A stretch of 64,000 nt of DNA from Streptomyces griseoluteus (GTDB lineage Bacteria > Actinomycetota > Actinomycetes > Streptomycetales > Streptomycetaceae), in contig JOBE01000010.1 of assembly GCA_000717735.1 (NCBI GenBank), forward strand, positions 1 to 64,000. The letters run 5' to 3'. Positions 7,258 to 14,631 of the stretch are shown piece by piece (the stretch's first letter is position 1; each line of letters begins with the position of its first letter). The translations under genes were made by a program, and so were the position numbers. The notes below the pieces were generated by a model. The model had not been told where the DNA came from and did no database searches. It saw only the letters and a program-made list of their open reading frames with translations.

Positions 7258-8757
7258 GTGACCACCACTCCACCGTCCTCCGCCTTCGCCTCGGCATTCG
7301 CCGCGGTCGATCTCGGCGCCACGAGCGGGCGCGTGATCCTCGGCCGGGTCGGCCAGGACAACCTCGACCTCACCGAGGCGCACCGCTTCCCCAACACCCC
7401 CGTGCGGCTGCCCGACGGGCTGCGCTGGGACGTCCTCGCCCTCTTCCAGGGCATCCTGGACGGGCTGCGCGAGGCCGCCCGCTCCGGCGGTGTCGCCTCC
7501 ATCGGCGTGGACACCTGGGCCGTGGACTACGGGCTCCTCGACGCCGACGGCGCCCTGCTCGGCCAGCCGTTCCACTACCGCGACGACCGGACCGACGGCG
7601 CCGCCGAGCACGTGTGGGCCGCGGTCGGGCCCGCGGAGCTGTACGGGATCACCGGCCTGCAGCACCTGCCGTTCAACACGGTCTTCCAGCTGGCCTCCAC
7701 CGCGGGAACCGTCCAGACGGACGTCGCCCGCACCCTGCTCCTCATGCCCGACCTGCTGATCCACTGGCTGACCGGGTCCATCGGCGCCGAGGAGACCAAC
7801 GCTTCCACGACCGGCCTGTTCGACGCCCGCACCGGAACCTGGTCCCAGGAGATCCTGGGCCGGCTGTCCCTGGACCCCGGTCTCCTCCCGCCGCTGCGCG
7901 CCCCCGGCGACCCGGCGGGCACCCTGCTCCCCCACGTCGCCGCGTACACGGAGCTCGACGCCCGCACCCCGGTGACCACGGTCGCCTCGCACGACACCGC
8001 GTCCGCCGTGGTCGCCGTGCCGGCCACGAAGCCGGACTTCGCGTACATCTCGTGCGGTACGTGGTCGTTGGCCGGCCTGGAGCTCGACGCACCGGTGCTG
8101 AGCGAGGAGTCCCGGGCCGCGAACTTCACCAACGAACGCGGCATCGACGGCACCATCCGCTATCTGCGCAACATCATGGGCATGTGGCTCCTGGAGGAGT
8201 GCCGGCGCACCTGGGACAGGGACGGCCTGCCCACCCACATCCCCACGCTCCTCGCCGAGGCCGCCCAGGCCCGGCCTTTCGCCTCGGTCGTCGACCCGGA
8301 CGCCCCGGAGTTCCTCGCCCCCGGCGACATGCCGGCGCGCATCCGGGACCACTGCGCCCGCACCGGCCAGGGCGTTCCCGAGAGCCAGGGCGCCGTGGTC
8401 CGCTGCATCCTGGAGAGCCTGGCGCTCGCGCACCGCCGCACCCTGCGTCAGGCCGCCGAACTCGCCGGCCGCGACATCACCCACGTCCACCTGGTGGGCG
8501 GCGGCTCGCGCAACGACCTGCTCTGCCAGCTCACGGCCGACGCCACCGGACTCCCTGTCGTCGCCGGCCCCACCGAGGCCACCGCCCTGGGTAACATCCT
8601 CGTCCAGGCCCGTGCCGCCGGCCTGGTCGGCGACCTGGCCGCCATGCGCCGACTCATCGCCCGCACCCAGCACCTGCGGCACTACACCCCCCGGGCCGGC
8701 AGCGCCGTCTGGGACGCGGCCGCCGCCCGAATCGCCCCCGCCCCGAGGAACTCCTGA
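7258..8757 (+). CDS. rhaB: L-rhamnulose kinase
   Basis: A 499-residue FGGY-family sugar kinase. The N-terminal ATPase motif is AAVDLGATSGRVIL, the conserved SIGVDTWAVDYGLLD follows near residue 80, and the second-domain motif HLVGGGSRNDLLCQLTAD is near residue 410. It phosphorylates L-rhamnulose using ATP. The GTG start at 7258 has a perfect GGAGG at 7246-7250, better than the in-frame ATG at 7228. The stop overlaps the lutA start by one base (TGATG), so the sugar genes and the lactate genes are translationally coupled. Confidence 0.92.
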   Translation: MTTTPPSSAFASAFAAVDLGATSGRVILGRVGQDNLDLTEAHRFPNTPVRLPDGLRWDVLALFQGILDGLREAARSGGVASIGVDTWAVDYGLLDADGALLGQPFHYRDDRTDGAAEHVWAAVGPAELYGITGLQHLPFNTVFQLASTAGTVQTDVARTLLLMPDLLIHWLTGSIGAEETNASTTGLFDARTGTWSQEILGRLSLDPGLLPPLRAPGDPAGTLLPHVAAYTELDARTPVTTVASHDTASAVVAVPATKPDFAYISCGTWSLAGLELDAPVLSEESRAANFTNERGIDGTIRYLRNIMGMWLLEECRRTWDRDGLPTHIPTLLAEAAQARPFASVVDPDAPEFLAPGDMPARIRDHCARTGQGVPESQGAVVRCILESLALAHRRTLRQAAELAGRDITHVHLVGGGSRNDLLCQLTADATGLPVVAGPTEATALGNILVQARAAGLVGDLAAMRRLIARTQHLRHYTPRAGSAVWDAAAARIAPAPRNS

Positions 8758-9512
8758 TGCGCGTCGCCCTCTTCGCCACCTGCGTCAACGACGCGGTCTA
8801 CCCCTCCACGGCCATCGCGACGGTCAAGGTCCTCGAACGCCTGGGCGTGCGGGTCGACTTCCCCGCCGCCCAGACCTGCTGCGGACAGCCGCAGTACAAC
8901 ACCGGCTACCGCCGCGAGACCGAGCCTCTGGTCCACCGCATGGCCCGCGCCTTCGAAGGCTACGACCACGTGGTCACCCCGTCCGGGTCGTGCGTCGCCA
9001 TGGTCCGCGACAACTACCCGCGCATCGGGCGGAAGGCGTACGCCGAGGGACGCGGCAGCGCGCTCACCGACGTCGCCGACTCCCTGGTCCCGAGGGCGTA
9101 CGAGCTGACGGAGTTCCTCGTCGACGTCCTGGGGGTGACGGACGTGGGCGCGTACTTCCCGCACCGGGTCACCTACCACCCCTCCTGTCACGGGTTGCGG
9201 ATGCTGGGCCTGGGCGAGCGGCCGCGCAGGCTGCTCGAGGCGGTGAAGGGCCTGGACCTCGTGGAGCTGCCGGGGGCGGAGGAGTGCTGTGGTTTCGGCG
9301 GTACGTTCGCGGTGAAGAACGCCGACGTGTCGACCGCGATGGGCGCCGACAAGGTGCGCAACTCCCTGTCCACCGGCGCCGATGTGCTGTGCGGCGCCGA
9401 CAACTCCTGCCTGATGCACATCGGTGGCATGCTGCGCCGCCAGGACGCCCCGCAGCGCGCGCTGCACATCGCCGAGATTCTCGCGAGCACCGAAGAGGAG
9501 CCCCTGGTATGA
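8757..9512 (+). CDS. lutA: L-lactate oxidation complex subunit LutA, (Fe-S)-binding
   Basis: A 251-residue protein with two cysteine-rich CCG motifs (AQTCCGQP near residue 40 and EECCGFGG near residue 178), as in LutA/YkgE and the GlpC/heterodisulfide reductase family. With LutB and LutC it forms an iron-sulfur complex that oxidises L-lactate to pyruvate in Bacillus and other bacteria. Here it sits in a rhamnose operon, where the RhaD dehydrogenase domain would yield L-lactate. Start and stop overlap its neighbours on both sides. Confidence 0.92.
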   Translation: MRVALFATCVNDAVYPSTAIATVKVLERLGVRVDFPAAQTCCGQPQYNTGYRRETEPLVHRMARAFEGYDHVVTPSGSCVAMVRDNYPRIGRKAYAEGRGSALTDVADSLVPRAYELTEFLVDVLGVTDVGAYFPHRVTYHPSCHGLRMLGLGERPRRLLEAVKGLDLVELPGAEECCGFGGTFAVKNADVSTAMGADKVRNSLSTGADVLCGADNSCLMHIGGMLRRQDAPQRALHIAEILASTEEEPLV

Positions 9513-10948
9513 GCGGTACGTATCTCGGCATGCCGGCCTTCCCCGAGGCCGCGCACGAGGCCGTACGGAACGACACCCTGCGCGCGAACCTGCGGCACGC
9601 CACCCACACCATCCGCGACAAGCGGGCGGTGGCCGTGGCCGAGCTCGACGACTGGACGGAGCTGCGCGAGGCCGGGAAGCAGATCAAGGAGCACACGCTC
9701 AGCCGGCTGGACCACTACCTGGTCCAGCTGGAGGAGTCGGTCACGGCCGCGGGCGGGACCGTGCACTGGGCGGCGGACGCCGAGGAGGCGAACCGGATCG
9801 TCGCCGATCTGGTGAAGGCGACGGGCGAGGGCGACACCGAGAAGCGTGAGGTCGTCAAGGTCAAGTCGATGGCCACCCAGGAGATCGGCCTCAACGAGGC
9901 CCTGGAGGCCGAGGGCATCGCCGCCTACGAGACCGACCTCGCCGAACTGATCGTGCAGCTCGGTGAGGACCGCCCCTCGCACATCCTGGTCCCCGCCATC
10001 CACCGCAACCGGGGCGAGATCCGCGACATCTTCCGCTCCGAGATGGAGAAATGGGGCCGGGCGGCGCCGGAGAACCTCACCGACAGCCCCGCGGAGCTGG
10101 CCGAAGCGGCCCGGCTGCATCTGCGGGAGAAGTTCCTGCGGGCCGAGGTCGGCATCTCGGGGGCGAACTTCATGGTGGCCGAGACCGGCACCATGGTCGT
10201 CGTCGAGTCCGAGGGCAACGGGCGGATGTGCCTCACCCTGCCCGAGACCCTCATCTCCGTCGTCGGCATCGAGAAGATCGTCCCCACCTGGCGCGACCTG
10301 GAGGTGTTCCTCCAGACCCTGCCCCGGTCCTCCACCGCCGAGCGGATGAACCCGTACACCAGCATGTGGACCGGCACGACGGACGCCGACGGCCCCAAGG
10401 CCTTCCATCTGGTCCTGCTCGACAACGGCCGTACCGACACCCTCGCCGACGAGGTCGGCCGGCAGGCGCTGCGCTGCATCCGCTGCTCGGCCTGTCTCAA
10501 CGTCTGCCCGGTGTACGAACGGGCCGGCGGGCACGCGTACGGCTCGGTCTACCCCGGGCCGATCGGCGCCATCCTCACGCCTCAACTGAGGGGCACGGCG
10601 AGCGAGATCGACGCCTCCCTGCCGTACGCGTCCTCCCTCTGCGGCGCCTGCTACGACGTCTGCCCCGTCGCCATCGACATCCCGGAAGTCCTCGTCCACC
10701 TCCGCGAGAAGGTCGCGGAGCAGGGCGGCCCGGGACACCGGCTCGAGAAGGCCGCGATCAAGGCGGCGGGCTGGGTCCTCGACCATCCCGCCGTCCTCGC
10801 GGCGGGAGAGCGCGTCGCGGCGAAGACCCGCAGGCTGCACCCGAAGAAGCTCCCGGGACCCGGCGCGAGCCAGTGGACCGACAGCAGGGACCTGCCCGAG
10901 ATGCCCGCCGAACCGTTCCGCGACTGGTGGAAGAAGAACCGCACATGA
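9509..10948 (+). CDS. lutB: L-lactate oxidation complex subunit LutB
   Basis: A 479-residue protein. The N-terminal two thirds is a LUD (DUF162) domain, with the conserved KVKSMATQEIGLNEALEAEG near residue 115. The C-terminal part carries two [4Fe-4S] motifs, CIRCSACLNVCPVY near residue 327 and CGACYDVCPVAID near 375. ATG 9509 overlaps the lutA stop (ATGA), which fixes the start even though the frame is open further upstream. It is the electron-transferring core of the LutABC lactate oxidation complex. The lutC start overlaps its stop in the same way. Confidence 0.92.
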   Translation: MSGTYLGMPAFPEAAHEAVRNDTLRANLRHATHTIRDKRAVAVAELDDWTELREAGKQIKEHTLSRLDHYLVQLEESVTAAGGTVHWAADAEEANRIVADLVKATGEGDTEKREVVKVKSMATQEIGLNEALEAEGIAAYETDLAELIVQLGEDRPSHILVPAIHRNRGEIRDIFRSEMEKWGRAAPENLTDSPAELAEAARLHLREKFLRAEVGISGANFMVAETGTMVVVESEGNGRMCLTLPETLISVVGIEKIVPTWRDLEVFLQTLPRSSTAERMNPYTSMWTGTTDADGPKAFHLVLLDNGRTDTLADEVGRQALRCIRCSACLNVCPVYERAGGHAYGSVYPGPIGAILTPQLRGTASEIDASLPYASSLCGACYDVCPVAIDIPEVLVHLREKVAEQGGPGHRLEKAAIKAAGWVLDHPAVLAAGERVAAKTRRLHPKKLPGPGASQWTDSRDLPEMPAEPFRDWWKKNRT

Positions 10949-11661
10949 CCTCGCCCTCGACGCCCCGCCCGACGTCCTCCTCGACGTCCTCGTCCCGCGA
11001 GCGGATCCTCGGCCGCGTCCGTGCGGCGCTCGCCGACGCTCCCACCGCCCCGCCCGCGGCGCGCGACTACCTCACCTCCCACACCGCCGACGACCCCACC
11101 GTGATCCTCGACCTCCTGCACGAGAACCTCGCGGACTACCGCGCGCTCGTGCACCGCACAGAGGAACGCGAACTGCCGTCTCTCATCGCCGACTTGCTGA
11201 CGAAGCACGGGGCGGGCTCGGTCGCCGTCCCGCCGGGGCTGCCCGCCTCCTGGCTGTCCGGCACGGCGGTGGAGCAGCGTCACGACGAGGGCGCGCCCCT
11301 CACCCCGTACGACCTCGACGCCACCGACGCCGTCATCACCGGCTGTGCCCTGGCCATCGCCGAGACGGGCACGATCGTCCTGGACGGCGGTCCGGGCCAG
11401 GGCCGCCGCGCGCTCACCCTCGTTCCCGACGTCCACATCTGCGTCGTACGAGCGGCCGACCAGGTCGTCGCCTCGGTCCCCCTGGCGATGCCCCGCCTCG
11501 ACCCGGCCCGTCCGCTGACGTGGATCTCGGGCCCGTCCGCCACCAGCGACATCGAACTCGACCGGGTCGAGGGCGTGCACGGCCCCCGCACCCTGCACGT
11601 GGTGCTGGTCACCGAGACGTCGGCCCCCGGCGGGCGCGGGGGCACCGCCGCCGGATCGTGA
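10945..11661 (+). CDS. lutC: L-lactate oxidation complex subunit LutC
   Basis: A 238-residue LUD-domain protein. The N terminus is Ser/Thr-rich and followed by RERILGRVRAAL; the core has TGCALAIAETGTIVLDGGPGQGRR and the C-terminal SATSDIELDRVEGVHGPRTLHV, all typical of LutC/YkgG. It has no Fe-S cysteines, as expected. ATG 10945 overlaps the lutB stop. It is the last gene of the rhaI-rhaD-rhaB-lutABC run; a long hairpin begins at its stop codon. Confidence 0.92.
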   Translation: MTSPSTPRPTSSSTSSSRERILGRVRAALADAPTAPPAARDYLTSHTADDPTVILDLLHENLADYRALVHRTEERELPSLIADLLTKHGAGSVAVPPGLPASWLSGTAVEQRHDEGAPLTPYDLDATDAVITGCALAIAETGTIVLDGGPGQGRRALTLVPDVHICVVRAADQVVASVPLAMPRLDPARPLTWISGPSATSDIELDRVEGVHGPRTLHVVLVTETSAPGGRGGTAAGS

Positions 11662-11695
11662 CGCGCCGCGAAGCCGCGATCCGCGGCGGCGTCAC
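11658..11695 (+). terminator. Hairpin ending the rha-lut operon
   Basis: GTGACGC at 11658-11664 pairs with GCGTCAC at 11689-11695, and the stem continues as CCGCG against CGCGG around one bulge. It overlaps the lutC stop codon. There is no T tract, which is common for Streptomyces hairpin terminators. Confidence 0.6.
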
Positions 11696-11717
11696 TTCGC
11701 CAGGAGGAGTCTCGACC

Positions 11718-11840
11718 GTGGAGGCCGACGCGGAGCGGGTCAGCCGCACCCCGGCGCTGATCGCCCGGTCGTCGGAGGCGCTGGTGGCGGTCGGCGTCCA
11801 GATCTCCGGCACGGCCACCTTCGTCCAGGACGGCCGACGG
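11718..11840 (+). pseudogene. 5' fragment of an unidentified gene
   Basis: A strong ribosome site, AGGAGGAG at 11702-11709, precedes a GTG at 11718. The next 35-40 codons read as plausible protein (VEADAERVSRTPALIARSSE, then ALVAVGVQISGTATF). After about 11835 the frame becomes the antisense of the NB-ARC relic. I read it as the surviving start of a gene whose body was lost in the same deletion that cut the regulator. The family is not recognised. Confidence 0.4.
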
Positions 11841-11844
11841 GTTC

Positions 11845-12596
11845 AGGTGCATCTCCGACAAGGTCAGGCGGTCGACGTCCTCCAGTCCGGTCAACGGCCG
11901 CCGGCTGGTGACCGGCACCAGGCTCCGCCCGCCCCCGGGCAGCAGCGGACGGACCTGCGCCTCGTCGCGGGCGTTGTCCAGCACGACCAGGCACCGGCGG
12001 TCGCTCAACAGGGCGCGCAGCAGCCCGGCGCGGCCCCCCGCGTCCTCCTTCGCCAGCCGGCGGTCCGACACGCCGAGGGCCTTCAGCAGCGCCTCTTCCG
12101 TGTCCACGGGGCCTTCCACCCCGTGCAGGTCGACCACGAAGCACCCGTCGGGGAACACCGCCCCCAGATCCGCTGCCACCTTCAGCGCCAGCGTCGTCTT
12201 CCCGCATCCCGGAGGGCCCGAGACGAACGACACCGACGCTCCCAGACCGGCGCGGGCGCGTTCCGCAGCCTCCCGCAGCAGGGCCAACTCCGGTTCACGT
12301 CCCGTGAAGTCCTCCACGGATCGCGGCGGCACCGTCGTCCCCGCCACCGCGACCGCGCGCGCGGGTCGCGCCGCCCGGCCCACGGCCAGCAGCGCCTCCC
12401 GCTCCGCGTTCGCGAGGCCGAGCCCCTCCGCCAGCGCCACGGCCGTGCGCCGCTGCGGAACCCGGCTGCGGCCCCGCTCCATGTCGCCGATCGCCCGGAC
12501 GCTCACGCCCGACGCCTCGGCCAACTCCTCGATGGTCAGACGGCCTCGCTACCGCAGATCACGCAGAACGGCACCGAACGACTTCTCCCCGTACAC
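11845..12596 (-). pseudogene. XRE/NB-ARC regulator, nonsense mutation and 3' truncation
   Basis: From GTG 12596 the frame reads 15 codons (VYGEKSFGAVLRDLR) and hits TAG at 12551-12549, where relatives would have a sense codon. It continues without interruption as a helix-turn-helix (IEELAEASGVSVRAIGDMERG), a P-loop (FVSGPPGCGKTTLALKVA), a Walker-B-like CLVVLDNARDEAQV and LLPGGGRSLVPVTSRRPLTG. Sequence similarity stops near 11845, so the rest of the NB-ARC and any TPR region is missing. Such proteins are AfsR-like regulators of secondary metabolism. Both lesions indicate a dead gene. Confidence 0.8.
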
Positions 12597-12744
12597 GACT
12601 CCTGGTTCCTCCCACCCCGAGGGAAGAATACGGTGTTCCGTTCCGGGCAAAACCGCAGGGAAACAGCACTATCGGCGCCAACGGCCTTGTCGGGCCCCTT
12701 CCGCAGAGAGGGCCCGACAGGGTTGTTCGTGCCGGCGTCGGGGC

Positions 12745-13470
12745 TCAGTGGGCGGTCGACCGGACCGCCTCCAGGATCAGTTCGGCCACGGCCTTCGGCT
12801 GGGCCAGCATGACGAGGTGTGACGAGTCGACCTCGACGGTGGTCATGCCGGCGCGCTCGTAGCCGTAGCGCTCCACATCGGGGTTGATGGTCCGGTCGGA
12901 GGTGGCGACCAGGCCCCACGAGGGCTTGCTCCGCCATGCAGCGGCCGGCGCCGCCTCGCCGAACGCCCGTGCGGCCAGGGGACGCTGGGACACGGCGAGG
13001 ACCGCTGCGAGCTCGGGGTCGACGTCCGCGGCGAAGAGGGCGGGGAACTTCCCGGCCGCGACCGAGACGTCGGTACCGGTCTCGTCCGAACCGGGCACGG
13101 GGAAGGGCGTGTAGACGAGAGCGTCGGCGAGACCCGAGTCGGGGAACCGTCCCTGCAGCTCGCCGAGGCTCTCGCCCTCCTCCAAGGCGTACCCGGCGAG
13201 GTAGACCAGCGCATGGACGTTGTCCTGCGTGCCGGCGACGGTGATGACGGCGCCGCCGTAGGAGTGCCCCACCAGGATCACGGGGCCCGGGACGGCACGG
13301 ACTACCGAGGCGATGTACGCGGCGTCGTCGACGAGGCTGCGGTTGGGGACGGCCGGAACCACCACGTCAAGGCCGGCGGCGGTCAGTTCGGGGATGACGC
13401 GGGCGAAGCCGGAGGCGTCGGCGAAGGCGCCGTGGACCAGGACGACGGTGGGGCGGGCGTGGCGGGACAT
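12745..13470 (-). CDS. Alpha/beta hydrolase
   Basis: A 241-residue hydrolase of the methylesterase/EstC type. The oxyanion segment is VVLVHGAFADASGF near residues 9-22, the nucleophile Ser70 lies in ILVGHSYGGAV, an acid residue lies near WGLVATSDRTINP, and the catalytic His is in VDSSHLVMLAQP. No signal peptide is seen, so it is probably cytoplasmic; the substrate is unknown. ATG 13470 has GAGGAG at 13479-13484. It is the last gene of a long same-strand run starting with the Dps gene. Confidence 0.87.
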   Translation of the reverse strand: MSRHARPTVVLVHGAFADASGFARVIPELTAAGLDVVVPAVPNRSLVDDAAYIASVVRAVPGPVILVGHSYGGAVITVAGTQDNVHALVYLAGYALEEGESLGELQGRFPDSGLADALVYTPFPVPGSDETGTDVSVAAGKFPALFAADVDPELAAVLAVSQRPLAARAFGEAAPAAAWRSKPSWGLVATSDRTINPDVERYGYERAGMTTVEVDSSHLVMLAQPKAVAELILEAVRSTAH

Positions 13471-13525
13471 GGGGGAACTCCTCGGTGTGTGACGGGGATG
13501 CGGGAGGTGGGGCGCGTGTGGTGCT

Positions 13526-13840
13526 TCACAGGCCGAAGCGGGCGCGCCTCGCCTCGGGAACCAGGTCGGCGTACTCGGGGTGCTTGCCGATCCACCCCCG
13601 GATGAAGGGGCAGTACGGCAGGACCCGGAGCCCGCGCGCGCGGGCGTCGTCGAGGGCATCACGGGCGAGGAGACTGCCCAGGCCCTGACCGGCGAACCGG
13701 GGATCGATCTCGGTGTGGATGAAGGCGGTCTCGCCCTCCGAGAGGTGGTACTCGGCGAAGCCCGCGGTCTCCGTACCGTCCTCGCCGGCGAGGATCTCGT
13801 AGCGGGATCTCTCGGGGCGGTCCACCACGTGCGGTTCCAT
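13526..13840 (-). CDS. GNAT-like N-acetyltransferase (YjdJ type)
   Basis: A 104-residue minimal GNAT protein of the COG2388 kind. Its acetyl-CoA loop is IDPRFAGQGLGSLLARDALDDAR, and it ends with LRVLPYCPFIRGWIGKHPEYADLV, the typical Y-C-P-F...H-P-E-Y signature. It probably acetylates a small molecule or protein amine. ATG 13840 is chosen because of AGGAGA just upstream; the longer open frame runs back into the next gene. It lies 43 bp after the membrane carrier gene and 55 bp before the hydrolase gene, probably in one transcript. Confidence 0.85.
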   Translation of the reverse strand: MEPHVVDRPERSRYEILAGEDGTETAGFAEYHLSEGETAFIHTEIDPRFAGQGLGSLLARDALDDARARGLRVLPYCPFIRGWIGKHPEYADLVPEARRARFGL

Positions 13841-13883
13841 CAATCTCCTGTCATGCGTGCCCCGGGCGGGGGCGGGAAGGGGG

Positions 13884-14615
13884 TCAGAGCGTGCGGCGTA
13901 CGCCCGCCTGGCGTTCCAGGTTGCGGAGCTGGACGGCGAGGTCTCCGTGGACGGCCGTGCGGGCGGGGCCGCTGCGGCCGATGGGCAGGACCTCCTCACT
14001 GCGCATGTCCTCCAGCATCAGGGCAAACGCCGTGTACATCGCGACGAGCGCCACCACGAGGCCGAGCGCTCCGGACGTGCGCGTCAGCCAGTCGGCGCCG
14101 GTGACGCCCGCGAGGCCGGTGGCCGCCCAGCGGGGCAGGGAGACCGCGAGGACGAACCACAGCGCGCGCTTGGGCCGGGTCACGGCGGTCATCAGGGCCC
14201 CGAAGCAGAGGAGCGCCAGGTTGAAGACGCCGAGGACCTGAAGGCCGTCGGCCGCGCCGCTGAGCATGACGAGCGCGTACACCAGCCAGCTGCCGGCGAA
14301 GACCGCCATCAGCGTCGCCGCGATCACGTCCCGGGCACCGAAGGCGAGGAGGCTCACGAGGAGTTGGAGGACGAAGGCCGGAAGCACGGTGAAGGCGACG
14401 GCAGCGCGGGCCGTCTCGTCGAGGATCCCGAGCTGCAGGCAGCCTGTCATCACGGAGGCGATGGCTATCGTGAAGAAGCCCAGCGGCATGGGCGAGGCGA
14501 TGGGCCGCAGGTTGATCCGGGTCATCGAGCGGAGATCCGGCTCGAAGCGGCGTCCCGGGGGTGTGTCCGGCCGGTCGTCCGGCGCGTCGGCGCCGGCGGC
14601 GGAGGCTGTACTCAT
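13884..14615 (-). CDS. Membrane protein of the acetate carrier (GPR1/FUN34/YaaH) type
   Basis: A 243-residue protein with about six transmembrane helices between residues 40 and 205. The N-terminal IRPIASPMPLGFF-like segment (here LRPIASPMPLGFF) recalls the conserved region before helix 1 of the YaaH/SatP acetate-succinate carriers, but the NPAPLGL signature is not exact, so substrate is uncertain. The N-terminal 35 residues are polar and cytoplasmic. The gene lies 16 bp after the amidohydrolase gene, suggesting it moves a substrate or product of the hydrolases encoded upstream. Confidence 0.65.
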   Translation of the reverse strand: MSTASAAGADAPDDRPDTPPGRRFEPDLRSMTRINLRPIASPMPLGFFTIAIASVMTGCLQLGILDETARAAVAFTVLPAFVLQLLVSLLAFGARDVIAATLMAVFAGSWLVYALVMLSGAADGLQVLGVFNLALLCFGALMTAVTRPKRALWFVLAVSLPRWAATGLAGVTGADWLTRTSGALGLVVALVAMYTAFALMLEDMRSEEVLPIGRSGPARTAVHGDLAVQLRNLERQAGVRRTL

Positions 14616-14631
14616 CTGGTGGATCCCTTGG

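Noticed and set aside
4883..7297. 804-codon open frame on the minus strand opposite rhaD
   Set aside because: It is an antisense shadow of a high-GC gene with third-position bias; the protein has no domain and rhaD on the other strand is certain.
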